From Arthrobacter sp. ov407 (GTDB taxonomy: Bacteria > Actinomycetota > Actinomycetes > Actinomycetales > Micrococcaceae): a stretch of DNA of 64,000 bases. The translations under genes and the position numbers were made by a program. Below the pieces are notes generated by a model, which was not told the origin of the DNA, did no database searches, and saw only the letters and a program-made list of their open reading frames with translations. How positions within the stretch are numbered: the first letter of the stretch is position 1; every line of letters starts with the position of its first letter. The stretch lies in assembly GCF_900102895.1 (NCBI RefSeq), contig NZ_FNGD01000003.1, positions 1 through 64,000 of the forward strand. Direction: 5' to 3'. Below, one piece after another: positions 52,128 through 61,997 of this stretch.

Positions 52128-53825
52128 TTACTTTCCCGAGTTGTTGTTGCCGTGCTCGGTGGAGGCGACGGCGCCGGTCTGTTCGTTGAGCAGGACCTTG
52201 TCGTTGCGCTGTTTGTCGAAGTTGAACATGGCGTTCACCGAGCCGGCGGTGGCGTCGGCAGAGGCGTCGCCGATCTGGCCCGTGCGCCAGTTGTCCTCGA
52301 TGAAGCGCAGGATCGAGGCCTGGTCGGTCTGGGTGTGGTCCACGTAATTCTTCTTCGCGTAAGGGGAGATGACCACTAGCGGCTGGCGGGGGCCGGGGCC
52401 GCAGCGGTCAGCGTAGCCGCCGGCCATCGGGACTCCGCTGGCTGCGGCGTTCCGGCACCAGGCGTCGTCGTCGGCGGTGTTGGAGGAGTTCTTTGCTTTG
52501 GCGGCGACGTGGTCGTACCAGCCGTCCGAGTCGTCGTAGGCGAGCACCACGGCCGTGTTCTCCCAGTTCTGGGATTTCTGGATCTGGTTCACGGTGTTGG
52601 TGATGAAGTTCTGCTCGTCGACCGGGTCAGAGTAGGCGGCGTGGCCGTCCTGGAACATTCCCGCTTTCAGGAAGGACACGGCGGGCATGTTGTCGGTGTT
52701 GACCACCTTGTTGAACGCGGTGAGGTCGTACTGGTGGTTCGCCTGGCCGTTGTGGCCGATTTCCGCGTCGGACGCCGGTGCCAGGTGGTGCGGGTTGGCG
52801 GTGGAGGCGTAGTACTGGAACGGCTGGTGGTGCGGGGAATAGTCAACGACGCTGGCGCCGGCGGCGTTCGTGTGGCTGGACAGGCACGACCCCGGGGCGG
52901 TCGCTGTCGCGGCGGTGGTCGGTGTGAAGCCGCCCTGGAACCAGCCCCAGGACGTGCCCTTGGCGTTGAGCAGGTCGCCGATGTTCCGGCCGCTCATGCC
53001 GGCAAGGTTGCCGGCCTTGGCGTGGCTGTTGTTCGAGCAGTCGTCGTGGACCGGGTCCGGGTCGTTGATGACGGTGCCGACGCCGTTCGCATCCGGCTGG
53101 CGGACGGCGCTGCTGCCGCCTGCCGGCGTGGCCACGGGTTGTCCGGTGGGGGTGTATTCGGTGGCCCCATGTGTCTGGCCGGAGACCAGATTCAGCGCCC
53201 CCGGTGTGGAGGGGCCGAAGACGGTGCTGAAGTGATTGTCGCTCATTGAGTAGTTCTGGGCGTAGTTCCAGATACCGGTGACGGTGTTGCCGTCGTAGTA
53301 GTCCATGGTCAGGCCGGGACGTCCGTACTGATTCGTGCCGCAGGCGTCGCGGCTGGTGAACTGGACGAACTTGTCCATCGCCCCGCCGTTGTAGGCCTTC
53401 TGCTCCGCGCCGTAGTTGTGGTCCTGGTCGCAGGTGACGGCCTGTGCCGGCGAGAGTCGGGCAGGCTGCGCCGAGTTGGGGTTGTTCGGTGCCAGCAGTC
53501 CGGTGGTGGCCAGAGTGTTGATGTCCTTGGGGGTGTTTTTCGCGGCGGTGAAGGAGGCCGCCGCGGTGCCGGTGCCCTGCTGGGTTTCACCCGGGGCGTT
53601 GGCAGCGTGGGGGTAGGTGGCGAAGTAGTGGTCGAAGGAGACGTTCTCCTGGAAGATCACCACCACGTGCTTGATCGGCGTCGCGGTACCGTTGTGGTTT
53701 CCGCCTGCGGAGGCCGGACCTGCGCCGATACCGATCAGGCCGGCTGTCAGTGCCGAGGCCGCCAGGGCTGTGGCGCCCGTGGCGGCGGCGATGCGCTTTC
53801 GGGTGAATCGTTGTGGACGAGGCAT
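52128..53825 (-). CDS. Secreted phosphoesterase (phospholipase C/AcpA-like)
   Basis: 565 aa from ATG 53825 (a TTG at 53837 with AGGA is an alternative). A basic start and hydrophobic h-region (RKRIAAATGATALAASALTAG) end in PASAGG, a signal peptide. The mature chain is of the phosphoesterase/phospholipase C family: IKHVVVIFQENVSFDHYFATYP (metal site), NYSMSDNHFSTVFGPSTPG, LAYDDSDGWYDHV and PLVVISPYAKKNYVDHTQTD. It hydrolyses phosphate esters outside the cell. It follows the DUF6454 gene by 82 bases. Confidence 0.92.
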   Translation of the reverse strand: MPRPQRFTRKRIAAATGATALAASALTAGLIGIGAGPASAGGNHNGTATPIKHVVVIFQENVSFDHYFATYPHAANAPGETQQGTGTAAASFTAAKNTPKDINTLATTGLLAPNNPNSAQPARLSPAQAVTCDQDHNYGAEQKAYNGGAMDKFVQFTSRDACGTNQYGRPGLTMDYYDGNTVTGIWNYAQNYSMSDNHFSTVFGPSTPGALNLVSGQTHGATEYTPTGQPVATPAGGSSAVRQPDANGVGTVINDPDPVHDDCSNNSHAKAGNLAGMSGRNIGDLLNAKGTSWGWFQGGFTPTTAATATAPGSCLSSHTNAAGASVVDYSPHHQPFQYYASTANPHHLAPASDAEIGHNGQANHQYDLTAFNKVVNTDNMPAVSFLKAGMFQDGHAAYSDPVDEQNFITNTVNQIQKSQNWENTAVVLAYDDSDGWYDHVAAKAKNSSNTADDDAWCRNAAASGVPMAGGYADRCGPGPRQPLVVISPYAKKNYVDHTQTDQASILRFIEDNWRTGQIGDASADATAGSVNAMFNFDKQRNDKVLLNEQTGAVASTEHGNNNSGK

Positions 53826-53907
53826 GGGGGTATCCAATCGTTCCTGTTCAGGGACGCCGGTGGCTGATGGCCGGCATTCGTATGCTGCTTGGGGGACCGG
53901 ATTCCCG

Positions 53908-54915
53908 TTACTTGGCGGGGGTGACGGTGGCTTCGTAGGTGAGGATTTCGGTGCCGCTGCCTTCGTCGCCGTTGTCGGGGGCCACCTTCATGGTGAGGTG
54001 TCCGCCGTCGGCGGTCATTTTGAACGGGTTGCGCGTGGCCACGTGCCCTGCCGTGGACCACTGCTGGAACGGGACGTCGCGGATCACGCTGCGGGATTTG
54101 AGGTCGATCATCGCCATGCCGCCGAGTTCGTAGGTGGCGCCGGTGCCGCCGGCCGCCGGGGTCTGCGGGAGGTTGGTGATCCCGCTGCAGAGCATCCTGG
54201 AGCCGGGCACGTACTGGCAGTCCTGGTAGTCGACGAAGTAGTTCGGGTTCTGCCAGGTCGAGAGCTGCTTGCCCTGCAGGTCCCATTCCGCGAAGCGGCG
54301 CGAACCCCAGGTGTTGCCGACCAGATGGCCGGTCTGCTTGTCCATCACGATGCCGCCGAAGTGGTCCTTCACCTGGAACTGCTTGTGCACGTCGAGGGTG
54401 CTCGCGTCGACTCGGTAGATGATGGCGCTGCTGTCGGGCCGGTACTGGGCCACGGGAACCCAGACATTGGTGCCGTCGAAGTCGATGCCGCCCGGGTGGT
54501 ACATGTCGCCCTCGCCCAGGATGATGTCCTTTTGCAGGTTGCCGGCCTTGTCCATGACGAACAGGTGGCCGACACCCCTGCCGGGGGTGCGGTCGAACCC
54601 GTTCTGCGGGGTCGGGAACTTCACGGTCGGTTCAATGATCTGAACTGCCGAGAGGAAGATGTGGTCCTGGCTGTAGGCGATTCCCTCGGTGTGGTACGTA
54701 GGGAAGTTCAGCTTCAGCTTGGAGGTCTGCTGCCATTTCGTGTTCCGGTCAACACCGTTGAAGGTGTCGGCCAGGGCCGTGTTCCTGTCAGCGTGGTTGC
54801 CGGAATCGGTGTTGTTGCCTGCGGCCTGGGCGGCCGCAGTGGCGCTGATTGCAGACGCGGCCAGGACGATTGCTGCGGCGGCCGTGAGGATGCCTCGGGT
54901 GCGAGTCGTGCTCAT
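53908..54915 (-). CDS. Secreted DUF6454-like beta-propeller protein
   Basis: 335 aa from ATG 54915 with GAGAGG. A signal peptide (RGILTAAAAIVLAASAISATAAAQA) precedes a beta-rich domain: FPTYHTEGIAYSQDHIFLSA, GGIDFDGTNVWVPVAQYRPD and GNTWGSRRFAEWDLQG, with blade-like repeats. I think it belongs to DUF6454 (propeller-like, function unknown). It is immediately upstream of the phospholipase-like gene on the same strand, so the two are probably exported together. Confidence 0.75.
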   Translation of the reverse strand: MSTTRTRGILTAAAAIVLAASAISATAAAQAAGNNTDSGNHADRNTALADTFNGVDRNTKWQQTSKLKLNFPTYHTEGIAYSQDHIFLSAVQIIEPTVKFPTPQNGFDRTPGRGVGHLFVMDKAGNLQKDIILGEGDMYHPGGIDFDGTNVWVPVAQYRPDSSAIIYRVDASTLDVHKQFQVKDHFGGIVMDKQTGHLVGNTWGSRRFAEWDLQGKQLSTWQNPNYFVDYQDCQYVPGSRMLCSGITNLPQTPAAGGTGATYELGGMAMIDLKSRSVIRDVPFQQWSTAGHVATRNPFKMTADGGHLTMKVAPDNGDEGSGTEILTYEATVTPAK

Positions 54916-55120
54916 TCGGGAGCCTCTCAAAGTTGGATCTCAACAAGAGATCGCCACGTTACTTGCCGGTAATGAACCCCCGGTACGGACAGGTGAACGG
55001 CAGATGGCCACAAGCGAACCGGCGGAGGCGGACACAGGACATCGCGTATGTCTGGTGCAGATGCGGCCGGGACCGGTGTGGGGCCATTTGTGAAGACCGT
55101 GCTGTGCTTAGAATGCAGGA

Positions 55121-55603
55121 ATGTTGCTAAGGCCCACGTCAGTCGCTGATCTGGACGTTTTCCTGAGCTGGATTCCCGACGAAGAAGCCATGGTGCTGTG
55201 GACAGGACCTACGTTCTCGTGGCCACTAAGCCGATTCCAGCTGGAGACGTACCTGGCCAATGCGAACCGCCAGTACTGGACTGGAATCGATGAAACCACC
55301 GGCGCGGTTCTCGGGCACGGCACCCTGCTGCTCGACGACGAAGCACGGACGTGTCGTCTGGGCTCCATCATCGTCGATCCGGGCCGCCGGGGCGAAGGGC
55401 TGGGGCGGAAGCTGATGGAACTGTTGAGGGCCACAGCCTACGGGACCCCGACCGTAACCGAATTGACCCTAGGCGTGATCGCCCACAACACTCCGGCCCG
55501 AAGCCTCTATGAGTCGCTTGGCTTCCGGGGATCCGAGGTTGTCAGGCGTACCCCGATGGGTGACCAGATGTGGGAAGCGATCTCAATGCGGCAAAGCCGG
55601 TGA
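55121..55603 (+). CDS. GNAT-family N-acetyltransferase
   Basis: 160 aa. The acetyl-CoA motif A is SIIVDPGRRGEGLGRKLMELL (Q/RxxGxG/A form), with TELTLGVIAHNTPARSLYESLGF as motif B. It acetylates an unknown amine. It is followed 24 bases on by the DUF2278 gene, so a two-gene operon is likely. Confidence 0.9.
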   Translation: MLLRPTSVADLDVFLSWIPDEEAMVLWTGPTFSWPLSRFQLETYLANANRQYWTGIDETTGAVLGHGTLLLDDEARTCRLGSIIVDPGRRGEGLGRKLMELLRATAYGTPTVTELTLGVIAHNTPARSLYESLGFRGSEVVRRTPMGDQMWEAISMRQSR

Positions 55604-55627
55604 GTATCCGAAGGATTGGAGTCCAAA

Positions 55628-56680
55628 ATGCCGTTGAAAGAATATGGAGTTCTTAAGGGGACCCCCATTAATCGTAGGTTGGGGTCCGGCAGCAATCCTC
55701 ATTATCAGATCCACGTGGTTGACGACACGACCGACTACCGCATCGCAGTCAACGTTGCCTCTGCCCTCAGCCCCTCGGAGGTTGAGTACCTTGTGGATTC
55801 TCACTTCGAGCATCCCTTCCTGGCGCAACTTGATGCACTGGAAACGGGCTGGCACCAACTCGAGTCGACGCCGGGCGGCCCGGCCCTGGATTTCATTCGA
55901 TCCAATCTGTTCGACCCGCGCGACATGGTGCCGCTGCCATTCAACGTTCCCGGACCGGACAACGATCTGAATGAGAAAATCGACCATTATGTGCAGCGGG
56001 CGATGGCTGACGAAGACGCGTTGATCTACGCCTTCGGGGAGCGATGGGGGCCGGAGGAACGCAAGAAGGACAAGATCTTCGGATTCATGCCGGGCAATGG
56101 CGTGCACGATATCCACATGAATCAGGCAAACGTTGGCCGCTTCGTCGCGGACGACGGCGTCTACCAGGACGGCGCACTGGTCCTGTACTTTCCGCACCAA
56201 AACCAATGGGTGGGGATATTTCTCAAGTTCCAGTCCCAGACCTGGCACACTGACGATACGACGGGCCATCAGATCAGGTCGGAGGTCAGCGGTCCGCCTT
56301 CGGATTCGGGCATTTCGCTGCGGCCGTTTGATCCTGGCTTCCTTCCGACGCCGGAAGCACCCGACGGTGCGGTACGCATCGTGGGAGCCCTGGCGAATCC
56401 CGTGGTGTCTCCAGAAGTTGAGACGGTGACCCTGCTTAACGCCACGGGCCAAACCGTGGACCTGCATGGTTGGCGGATACTCGACAAGGACAAGAACGCG
56501 ATGGATTTGTCCGGTTCGATTGAGGCCGGCGACACAGTTCGGATCACGCTGATACCGACGGTTGTGCTGCCGAACAACGGAGGCCAGATTACACTGCTCA
56601 ACCCGGACGGGTTGCGGGTCGACGGCGTCGCCTATACCGAGCGGGACGCATCACTTCCCGGGTTCTCGATTGCATTCTGA
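55628..56680 (+). CDS. DUF2278 (YukJ-like) protein with lamin-tail domain
   Basis: 350 aa from ATG 55628 with GGAG. Residues 1-~220 are DUF2278: MPLKEYGVLKGTPINRRLG, VHDIHMNQANVGRF and WVGIFLKFQSQTWHTDD. From ~260 a lamin-tail domain (beta immunoglobulin-like) follows: VTLLNATGQTVDLHGWRI, MDLSGSIEAGDTVRI and GGQITLLNPDGLRVDGVAY. DUF2278-LTD fusions are common; the function is unknown. It is coupled to the GNAT gene and converges on the LigD gene with nine bases between stops. Confidence 0.9.
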   Translation: MPLKEYGVLKGTPINRRLGSGSNPHYQIHVVDDTTDYRIAVNVASALSPSEVEYLVDSHFEHPFLAQLDALETGWHQLESTPGGPALDFIRSNLFDPRDMVPLPFNVPGPDNDLNEKIDHYVQRAMADEDALIYAFGERWGPEERKKDKIFGFMPGNGVHDIHMNQANVGRFVADDGVYQDGALVLYFPHQNQWVGIFLKFQSQTWHTDDTTGHQIRSEVSGPPSDSGISLRPFDPGFLPTPEAPDGAVRIVGALANPVVSPEVETVTLLNATGQTVDLHGWRILDKDKNAMDLSGSIEAGDTVRITLIPTVVLPNNGGQITLLNPDGLRVDGVAYTERDASLPGFSIAF

Positions 56681-56689
56681 AGGCGGGCT

Positions 56690-57925
56690 TTAACGCCCCG
56701 GCCACTCTTTGCCCGCCCACGGGTCGTAGTCAGCGACGAGCTCCTCCTGTGACGGCCGCTCATTTTCGGGGACATGCTGCAGGTTCACCCGCACCCGGTA
56801 CCAGAGCGAACTCGATCCGCGCATTCCGTCGACGAGTATGTCGGCGGGATGCAGGGCCGGGACAAGGCCCGCATGCCGTGTCTTCCATTCATCGAGCGCC
56901 GCGAGCGCCTCGGGCTTGGTCTTGGTCCGTGCCACCTCGATAAGCGGCATCACCGACTGCCGGCGGCCCAAGCCATCGCCAGCGCGCGGCGGCTTTTCGG
57001 CGGGTCCTAGTTCGGCAGCCAAAGCGATGAGTCTGTCGAGTGTCCCTACCGCGTCGTCGATGCCGGAGTGGGGGTCGCCCATCACGGCGAAGCGCTCAAG
57101 CACCGTGGGCGCCGTGAACTGTTCCGGCCGGGTGGAGGTAACCTCGTCCCAAGTGAGCGGGGTCGAGACCCGGGCGTCGGGCAGGGGTCGGATCGAGTAA
57201 GCCGATGCTACGGTGCGGTCCTTGGCGTTCTGATTGAAATCGACGAACACACTCTCACCACGCTCCTCCTTCCACCACCGCGCGGTGGCGAGGCCCGGAG
57301 CGCGGTTCTCGACCTCGCGGGCGAGGGTCTCGGCGGCGAGCCGCACGTCACGGTAGGACCACTGGGGCGCGATGCGTACCAAGATGTGGAGTCCCCGCGA
57401 ACCGCTCGTCTTCGGCCACCCCACCAGTCCCACATCGTCGAGCACCTCCCGCGCGACATAGGCGACGTCAACGATCTGCGACCAGTCGACCCCCGGCATC
57501 GGGTCGAGGTCGACCCGGAGCTCGTCGGGGTGCTCGAGGTCCTCCGCGCGCACGGGGTGCGGGTTGAGGTCCAGGCATCCAAGATTCACGACCCACGCCA
57601 AGCCCGCAGCATCCCGGATGACGGTCTCTTCGGCTGATGTCCCCGACGCGTAGTGCAGCGTCGTCGTGTAGATGAAGTCAGGGTGGTTTTCAGGCACGCG
57701 CTTCTGAAAGAACGGCTCAGCGCCGATCCCCTTCGGGAAGCGCTTGAGCACCATGGGTCGTCCGCCGGCGCCCCGCAGCGCACCATCCGCGACGGCGAGA
57801 TAGTAGCGAACCAAGTCGAGCTTGGTCAGCCCGGGCTCGGGGAACACCACCTTGTCCGGATTCGAGATGCGAACCTCGTTACCGGCAATGTCGAGGATCT
57901 CGGCGGGGGTCTTCGACGGGTTCAT
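56690..57925 (-). CDS. LigD polymerase-domain protein (stand-alone)
   Basis: 411 aa. The primase-polymerase fold of bacterial NHEJ: NPDKVVFPEPGLTKLDLVRYY, the catalytic acids in RVDLDPMPGVDW (~140), GWPKTSGSRGLHILVRI and SAYSIRPLPDARVSTPLTWDEV. In the window it stands without ligase, nuclease or Ku genes; many actinobacteria keep the three parts separate. It adds nucleotides at broken DNA ends. A ~90-residue C-terminal extension (LVPALHPADILVDGMRG and so on) differs from the classic domain. Confidence 0.92.
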   Translation of the reverse strand: MNPSKTPAEILDIAGNEVRISNPDKVVFPEPGLTKLDLVRYYLAVADGALRGAGGRPMVLKRFPKGIGAEPFFQKRVPENHPDFIYTTTLHYASGTSAEETVIRDAAGLAWVVNLGCLDLNPHPVRAEDLEHPDELRVDLDPMPGVDWSQIVDVAYVAREVLDDVGLVGWPKTSGSRGLHILVRIAPQWSYRDVRLAAETLAREVENRAPGLATARWWKEERGESVFVDFNQNAKDRTVASAYSIRPLPDARVSTPLTWDEVTSTRPEQFTAPTVLERFAVMGDPHSGIDDAVGTLDRLIALAAELGPAEKPPRAGDGLGRRQSVMPLIEVARTKTKPEALAALDEWKTRHAGLVPALHPADILVDGMRGSSSLWYRVRVNLQHVPENERPSQEELVADYDPWAGKEWPGR

Positions 57926-58075
57926 TCCGCCACGCTAGCAATGATCGGATGTCCCAGCCAGAGCAGCTGTGCGGCCGGCGAAATTGCTGACGTTAATTGG
58001 TTCGCACGACCCCATAAGCTGGCCCGCAGGCATACTCTACGACTGAAGGCTTTCTTCCAACGCCGGGAGCTCATC

Positions 58076-58399
58076 ATGGACGCCGAATTCGCTGAGGTCA
58101 TCGATCATGACGTCACCACCATCACCTGCGTATGCGGCAATACCGTCAGCAACGAGGGATTGATTCAGGCCAACTCACAAGGCATCCCGGTTCACATCGG
58201 CGGAAACACGGCAGTGCCCGCGGGGCTGGCTACGTGGCCTGAAGACGAGGATCTCTACACCCTGTGTCCCTCATGCGGCCGCGTTTACCATGACGTGGTC
58301 ATCGAAGAGACAGGGACCGCGCCCGTTGCTTTCCGAGTCGATATCACTGCCGGACCGATTGCAGAGGCAATCCGTGTCCACTGGGACCTCAACACGTAG
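58076..58399 (+). CDS. Hypothetical zinc-ribbon-like protein, 107 aa
   Basis: ATG 58076 with CGGGAGC upstream. Cys pairs at CVCG (~18-21) and CPSCG (~64-67) form a likely zinc site; the rest is a small mixed fold (VRVDIT, IRVHWDLNT). I do not recognise a family. It is followed by the DUF1876 gene 103 bases on. Confidence 0.72.
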   Translation: MDAEFAEVIDHDVTTITCVCGNTVSNEGLIQANSQGIPVHIGGNTAVPAGLATWPEDEDLYTLCPSCGRVYHDVVIEETGTAPVAFRVDITAGPIAEAIRVHWDLNT

Positions 58400-58502
58400 T
58401 CCCCGTGACCCTGCATGAGCCTGCACAGCGGGGAAGTTTGCGGACCTTGACGGCTTGCCCAGTGCTTGGCATGGTGGAAGTCAGATCGGGGAGGCGAGCA
58501 CC

Positions 58503-58769
58503 ATGCAAGAGAAAAGCTGGTCGGTGAACATCGTTATCGACGAACATGAAAACCAAACGCGGGCCACGGCGCGATTGAGGGCTGAGAACCGGGCAGAACT
58601 GGAAGGTGTCGGGTTGGCCAGGCTGAATCCGATTGACTCCGATGTCCCGGAGATCGGGGACGAGCTGGCGACCGCACGCGCCCTGGCGGACTTGGCGCAT
58701 CAGCTGATCGAAGTCACCGCGGCCGATATCGAGAAAGTCACCAAAGAACCTCCGCATCTCCGCGCTTAG
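58503..58769 (+). CDS. DUF1876-family protein
   Basis: 88 aa from ATG 58503 with GGGGAGG upstream. SWSVNIVIDEHENQTRATARL and LATARALADLAHQLIEVTAADIE match the DUF1876 domain, a double-stranded-RNA-binding-like fold common in actinobacteria and often linked to hypoxia or stress. No other partner is visible. It is followed by SelO 41 bases on. Confidence 0.88.
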   Translation: MQEKSWSVNIVIDEHENQTRATARLRAENRAELEGVGLARLNPIDSDVPEIGDELATARALADLAHQLIEVTAADIEKVTKEPPHLRA

Positions 58770-58810
58770 CCCTGCGACGTTGCTGACAGTGTCGACCGTA
58801 TCCTTGATAG

Positions 58811-60274
58811 ATGAGTGACATCGCGCATTCAACTGTCACATTTGATGGCCGCTTCGCCCGGGAGTTCAAGGAGATGGCTATTCCTTGGCGCGCGGAGGAG
58901 GCTCCGGACCCGCACCTTCTGGTGCTCAACGAGCAACTCGCCACCGAGCTAGGTCTCGATCCGGCCTTTCTGCGGAGCCCTGAGGGTCTGCTTTTGCTGA
59001 TCGGCAACGCCATCCCTGCGGAGGCCAGTCCGGTGGCGCAGGCATACGCCGGCCACCAGTTTGGCTGGTACGCACCCCGTCTCGGCGACGGACGCGCACT
59101 CCTGCTCGGCGAGATCGGGCACGCGGACGGGCAGCTCCGCGACATCCACCTCAAGGGATCGGGACGCACGCCGTTTGCGCGAAACGGCGACGGCCAGGCA
59201 GTGGTCGGTCCCATGCTGCGCGAATACATCGTGAGCGAGTCGATGCACGCGCTGAACATTCCCACCACACGATCCCTCGCCGTCGTCGCGACGGGGCGCT
59301 CGGTGCAGCGCGAGACGGTCCTGCCCGGCGCCGTTCTTACCCGGGTTGCCAGCAGCCACCTGCGCGTCGGCAGCTTCCAGTACGCCCGGTCCACGGGCGA
59401 CATCGGCCTCCTTCGCCGCCTCGCCGAATACGCAGTATCCCGTCACCACCGGGCCGCCGCGGAGGCCGAGAACCGTTATCTCGCACTATTCCAAGCGGTC
59501 ATATCCGCCCAGGCTTCGCTGGTGGCCCAGTGGATGCTCGTAGGATTCGTTCACGGGGTCATGAACACCGACAACATGACGATCTCGGGCGAAACCCTCG
59601 ACTACGGGCCGTGTGCCTTCATGGAAGGCTTCGACCCCGCCGTCGTCTACAGTTCGATCGACGAAACCGGGCGCTACGCCTACCGCAATCAGCCGGTGAT
59701 GGCGGAGTGGAACCTTGCCCGGCTCGCGGAGTCCCTCCTGCCTCTGCTCCACGATGACCAGGAGCAGGCGGTGGAGCTCGCGGTGGAAGCACTCAGCGAC
59801 TTCCGCCGGCAGTACAGTGAAGCCTGGTCGGCAGGCATGAAGACCAAGCTGGGGTTCCGCGAAGGGCTCGACGATGAAGTGACCTCGCCTCTTGTGGACG
59901 AACTTGTGGCTCTGATTCGGGAGTCACGGGCGGACTACACATCGTTTTTCCGGCACCTCGGCAAAGCCGCCCGCGGCCAGGCTGAGCCTGCGCGGGGCCA
60001 GGTTCTGGACCCGGCAGGGTTCGATGCCTGGGTAAGGCGCTGGCGCGCCCTGGCGCCGGATGCTGACGCCATGGACGGGGTCAACCCCGTCTACATCCCG
60101 CGGAACCATCTGGTGGAGGAGGCCCTGACCGCCGCCACCGGCGGGAACACGGGTCCGTTGGAACGGTTGATGGACGCGGTAGCCTCACCCTTCGAAGAGC
60201 GGCCCGGTCTCGAGAATTACGCCGCTGCCGCCCCGGAAAACTTCGGCCCTTACCGGACCTTCTGCGGAACCTGA
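58811..60274 (+). CDS. selO: Protein adenylyltransferase SelO
   Basis: 487 aa, the normal length. The pseudokinase signature is complete: [23 protein letters not shown] (Gly-rich loop), [37 protein letters not shown] (catalytic HGVMNxDN) and [12 protein letters not shown] with a C-terminal Cys in the place of selenocysteine. SelO transfers AMP to proteins during oxidative stress. It is followed by copy 2 of the 500-bp duplication. Confidence 0.96.
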   Translation: MSDIAHSTVTFDGRFAREFKEMAIPWRAEEAPDPHLLVLNEQLATELGLDPAFLRSPEGLLLLIGNAIPAEASPVAQAYAGHQFGWYAPRLGDGRALLLGEIGHADGQLRDIHLKGSGRTPFARNGDGQAVVGPMLREYIVSESMHALNIPTTRSLAVVATGRSVQRETVLPGAVLTRVASSHLRVGSFQYARSTGDIGLLRRLAEYAVSRHHRAAAEAENRYLALFQAVISAQASLVAQWMLVGFVHGVMNTDNMTISGETLDYGPCAFMEGFDPAVVYSSIDETGRYAYRNQPVMAEWNLARLAESLLPLLHDDQEQAVELAVEALSDFRRQYSEAWSAGMKTKLGFREGLDDEVTSPLVDELVALIRESRADYTSFFRHLGKAARGQAEPARGQVLDPAGFDAWVRRWRALAPDADAMDGVNPVYIPRNHLVEEALTAATGGNTGPLERLMDAVASPFEERPGLENYAAAAPENFGPYRTFCGT

Positions 60275-60335
60275 GCTGCTGAGGCAGGTTGCGGCACGTA
60301 ACCATCGTCCCCGACGGTTCGAGGAATCCGCTCAG

Positions 60336-60836
60336 GCCTAAGCGGCCGGGGCTGACGCCGGGCCGTTTCCTTCCGTGAGCTCCCGGCCGATCGGGGCGGT
60401 TCGGATGTCGTCGGCGGCATTCCCTTGGATCTCCTGGGGGAGCGGTGCGAGCGGGAGTTCCCGGTGGAGGATGTAGTCGCAGGCAGCGGGGCCGGTCATC
60501 GCCAGCCCTGTGCACAGGCCGCCGCGCTGGTTGGGCCGGATGTTCACCGCGCGCAGCCCTGCTCTGAAAGTTCTGGCTGGGGCGGGCGTGGATCCCCGGA
60601 GGGAGCACCAGCTGAGGTATAGACCGTACAGCTCTTCCTGGGTGAGCCCGTCAGCGTCCTGATTCCGGGCGATGCAGTCATTGACGAATTCGTGTAGCGG
60701 TGACTTCAGCATCTTGGCCTCCTGCGTCCGGCGGCGTAGCCGCTCAACTGGCACAGCTATCAAGGGGTGAAGCAAAACCATCCCGGGCTTCGCCGGGCAC
60801 ATAGAAAATTTAAGATGTCGGGCTGCGCCTGTCAAC
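60336..60836. repeat. Copy 2 of the ~500-bp dispersed direct repeat
   Basis: See 10578-11079. The gene and ~125 upstream bases, including the CCCGG-GCTTCG-CCGGG hairpin, are repeated. It sits just after SelO, between unrelated genes. Confidence 0.9.
60338..60712 (-). CDS. Primase-type winged-helix-like protein, 124 aa (copy 2)
   Basis: Start ATG 60712 with GCAGGAGG upstream, as in copy 1. The same LTQEELYGLYLSWCSLRG pattern and Pro/Ala tail. Most differences from copy 1 are conservative or in the tail, so both copies look under selection for protein. Confidence 0.7.
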   Translation of the reverse strand: MLKSPLHEFVNDCIARNQDADGLTQEELYGLYLSWCSLRGSTPAPARTFRAGLRAVNIRPNQRGGLCTGLAMTGPAACDYILHRELPLAPLPQEIQGNAADDIRTAPIGRELTEGNGPASAPAA

Positions 60837-61004
60837 CAGAACATATCTCTTGATTCGCTGCCCGCCGGACCAGCCGGCGGGGCTCGCAGGGCCTCGCCTC
60901 CAGGACATCCACGTCGGCGGCATCCAGCAACACTGGCCCTTACCTTCACGACATTCAATTGTTAGCGTGAGGGGAGTTGTCTGCCGAAGGAGCTGGAGAA
61001 AGTC

Positions 61005-61190
61005 ATGAGCAACGAATCGAGCGTGCCGGGCGAAAACGTGAGTGACGGCGGACGGGACGGAACCCGTCGCATCCCGAGAGACCCCAGGGACGATGAAGGC
61101 ACTACGGCGTCCTCCGGCCCGGCCGAGGACCAAGACAGCGAATCCCCGGACACCCGGGGCCTGACAACAGATACTTCACCCAGCGAGTAA
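61005..61190 (+). CDS. Small acidic disordered protein, 61 aa
   Basis: ATG 61005 with two GGAG boxes upstream (AAGGAGCTGGAGAAAGTC). Made almost only of Asp, Glu, Ser, Thr, Gly and Arg (DDEGTTASSGPAEDQDSESP); no fold expected. I do not recognise it. Confidence 0.55.
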   Translation: MSNESSVPGENVSDGGRDGTRRIPRDPRDDEGTTASSGPAEDQDSESPDTRGLTTDTSPSE

Positions 61191-61312
61191 CATGCCATGG
61201 CGGTGCTTCAGGGGCCGGACCCGGCCATTGGCAGCGCCACAGGAGATCACACGGGATACCGGATATCCGTCCGTCTGTCCCCCGCACGGGACAACACAGC
61301 TGCGAAAGGTGC

Positions 61313-61840
61313 ATGACCATGAACGCTGGAGAGCACGGGAATGACACAACCGGGGAGAGTTCGTTGGCCGCGTACCTGCACAGTCACCTGATAGCCGCGG
61401 CGGCTGGCGAGCGTCTCTTCGGACAGGCGGCCAAGACGTGGAAGGACTCGCCAGGCGGCGAAACTATCGGCCGGCTCGCGTTGGAAGTCAGCGAAGACAA
61501 GGCAGCACTTCAGGGCATCACCGAAGGGCTCGGCCTGGGCATGCCGGTCTACAAAAAGCCCTTTGCCTGGACAGGGGCGCACCTGGCGTCCCTTGGCCCG
61601 CTCAATCCGCTGCACGCCAGGACCGGCGCCGCCGAACAGCTGGAGCTCGAAGCCCTGATCAGTGCCGTCACCGGTAAGTCACTGCTCTGGAAGACGCTGG
61701 TCCTGCTGTCCCGCATCGACCCACGCATCGGGCATGAGCCGGTCAAGAATCTGTTGGACCGGGCCACGGGACAGCTCCGAGAACTCGAGGGTCTGCTCCT
61801 GGATACGGCGGCGGAACGGTTCACCGACGCCGGCCGGTGA
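61313..61840 (+). CDS. Hypothetical helical protein, 175 aa
   Basis: Start ATG 61313 (AAAGG) or 61319. Mainly amphipathic helices (SLAAYLHSHLIAAAAGERLF, EQLELEALISAVTGKSLLWKTL, VKNLLDRATGQLRELEGLLLD) in a bundle-like order. There are few Cys and His, so an iron-binding ferritin centre is unlikely. The function is unknown; related proteins occur near stress genes. Confidence 0.65.
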   Translation: MTMNAGEHGNDTTGESSLAAYLHSHLIAAAAGERLFGQAAKTWKDSPGGETIGRLALEVSEDKAALQGITEGLGLGMPVYKKPFAWTGAHLASLGPLNPLHARTGAAEQLELEALISAVTGKSLLWKTLVLLSRIDPRIGHEPVKNLLDRATGQLRELEGLLLDTAAERFTDAGR

Positions 61841-61997
61841 GATTCCGCCGTTTGCCGACAGAACTGTCGACCTGAGGATCAGCGTGCTGCCAGGTCACTA
61901 ACGTGGAGCCACGCCTGCCCGGGTTCCTTCGCAGACGGAGCGTGAGTCTGTCCAGGACGGCTCTTCCGGCGGTGCTGTGTGATGTCTTTCGACGGAC

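Noticed and set aside
60859-60883. GCCCGCCGG/CCGGCGGGGC hairpin
   Set aside because: Imperfect and not placed after a gene end; I do not call a terminator.
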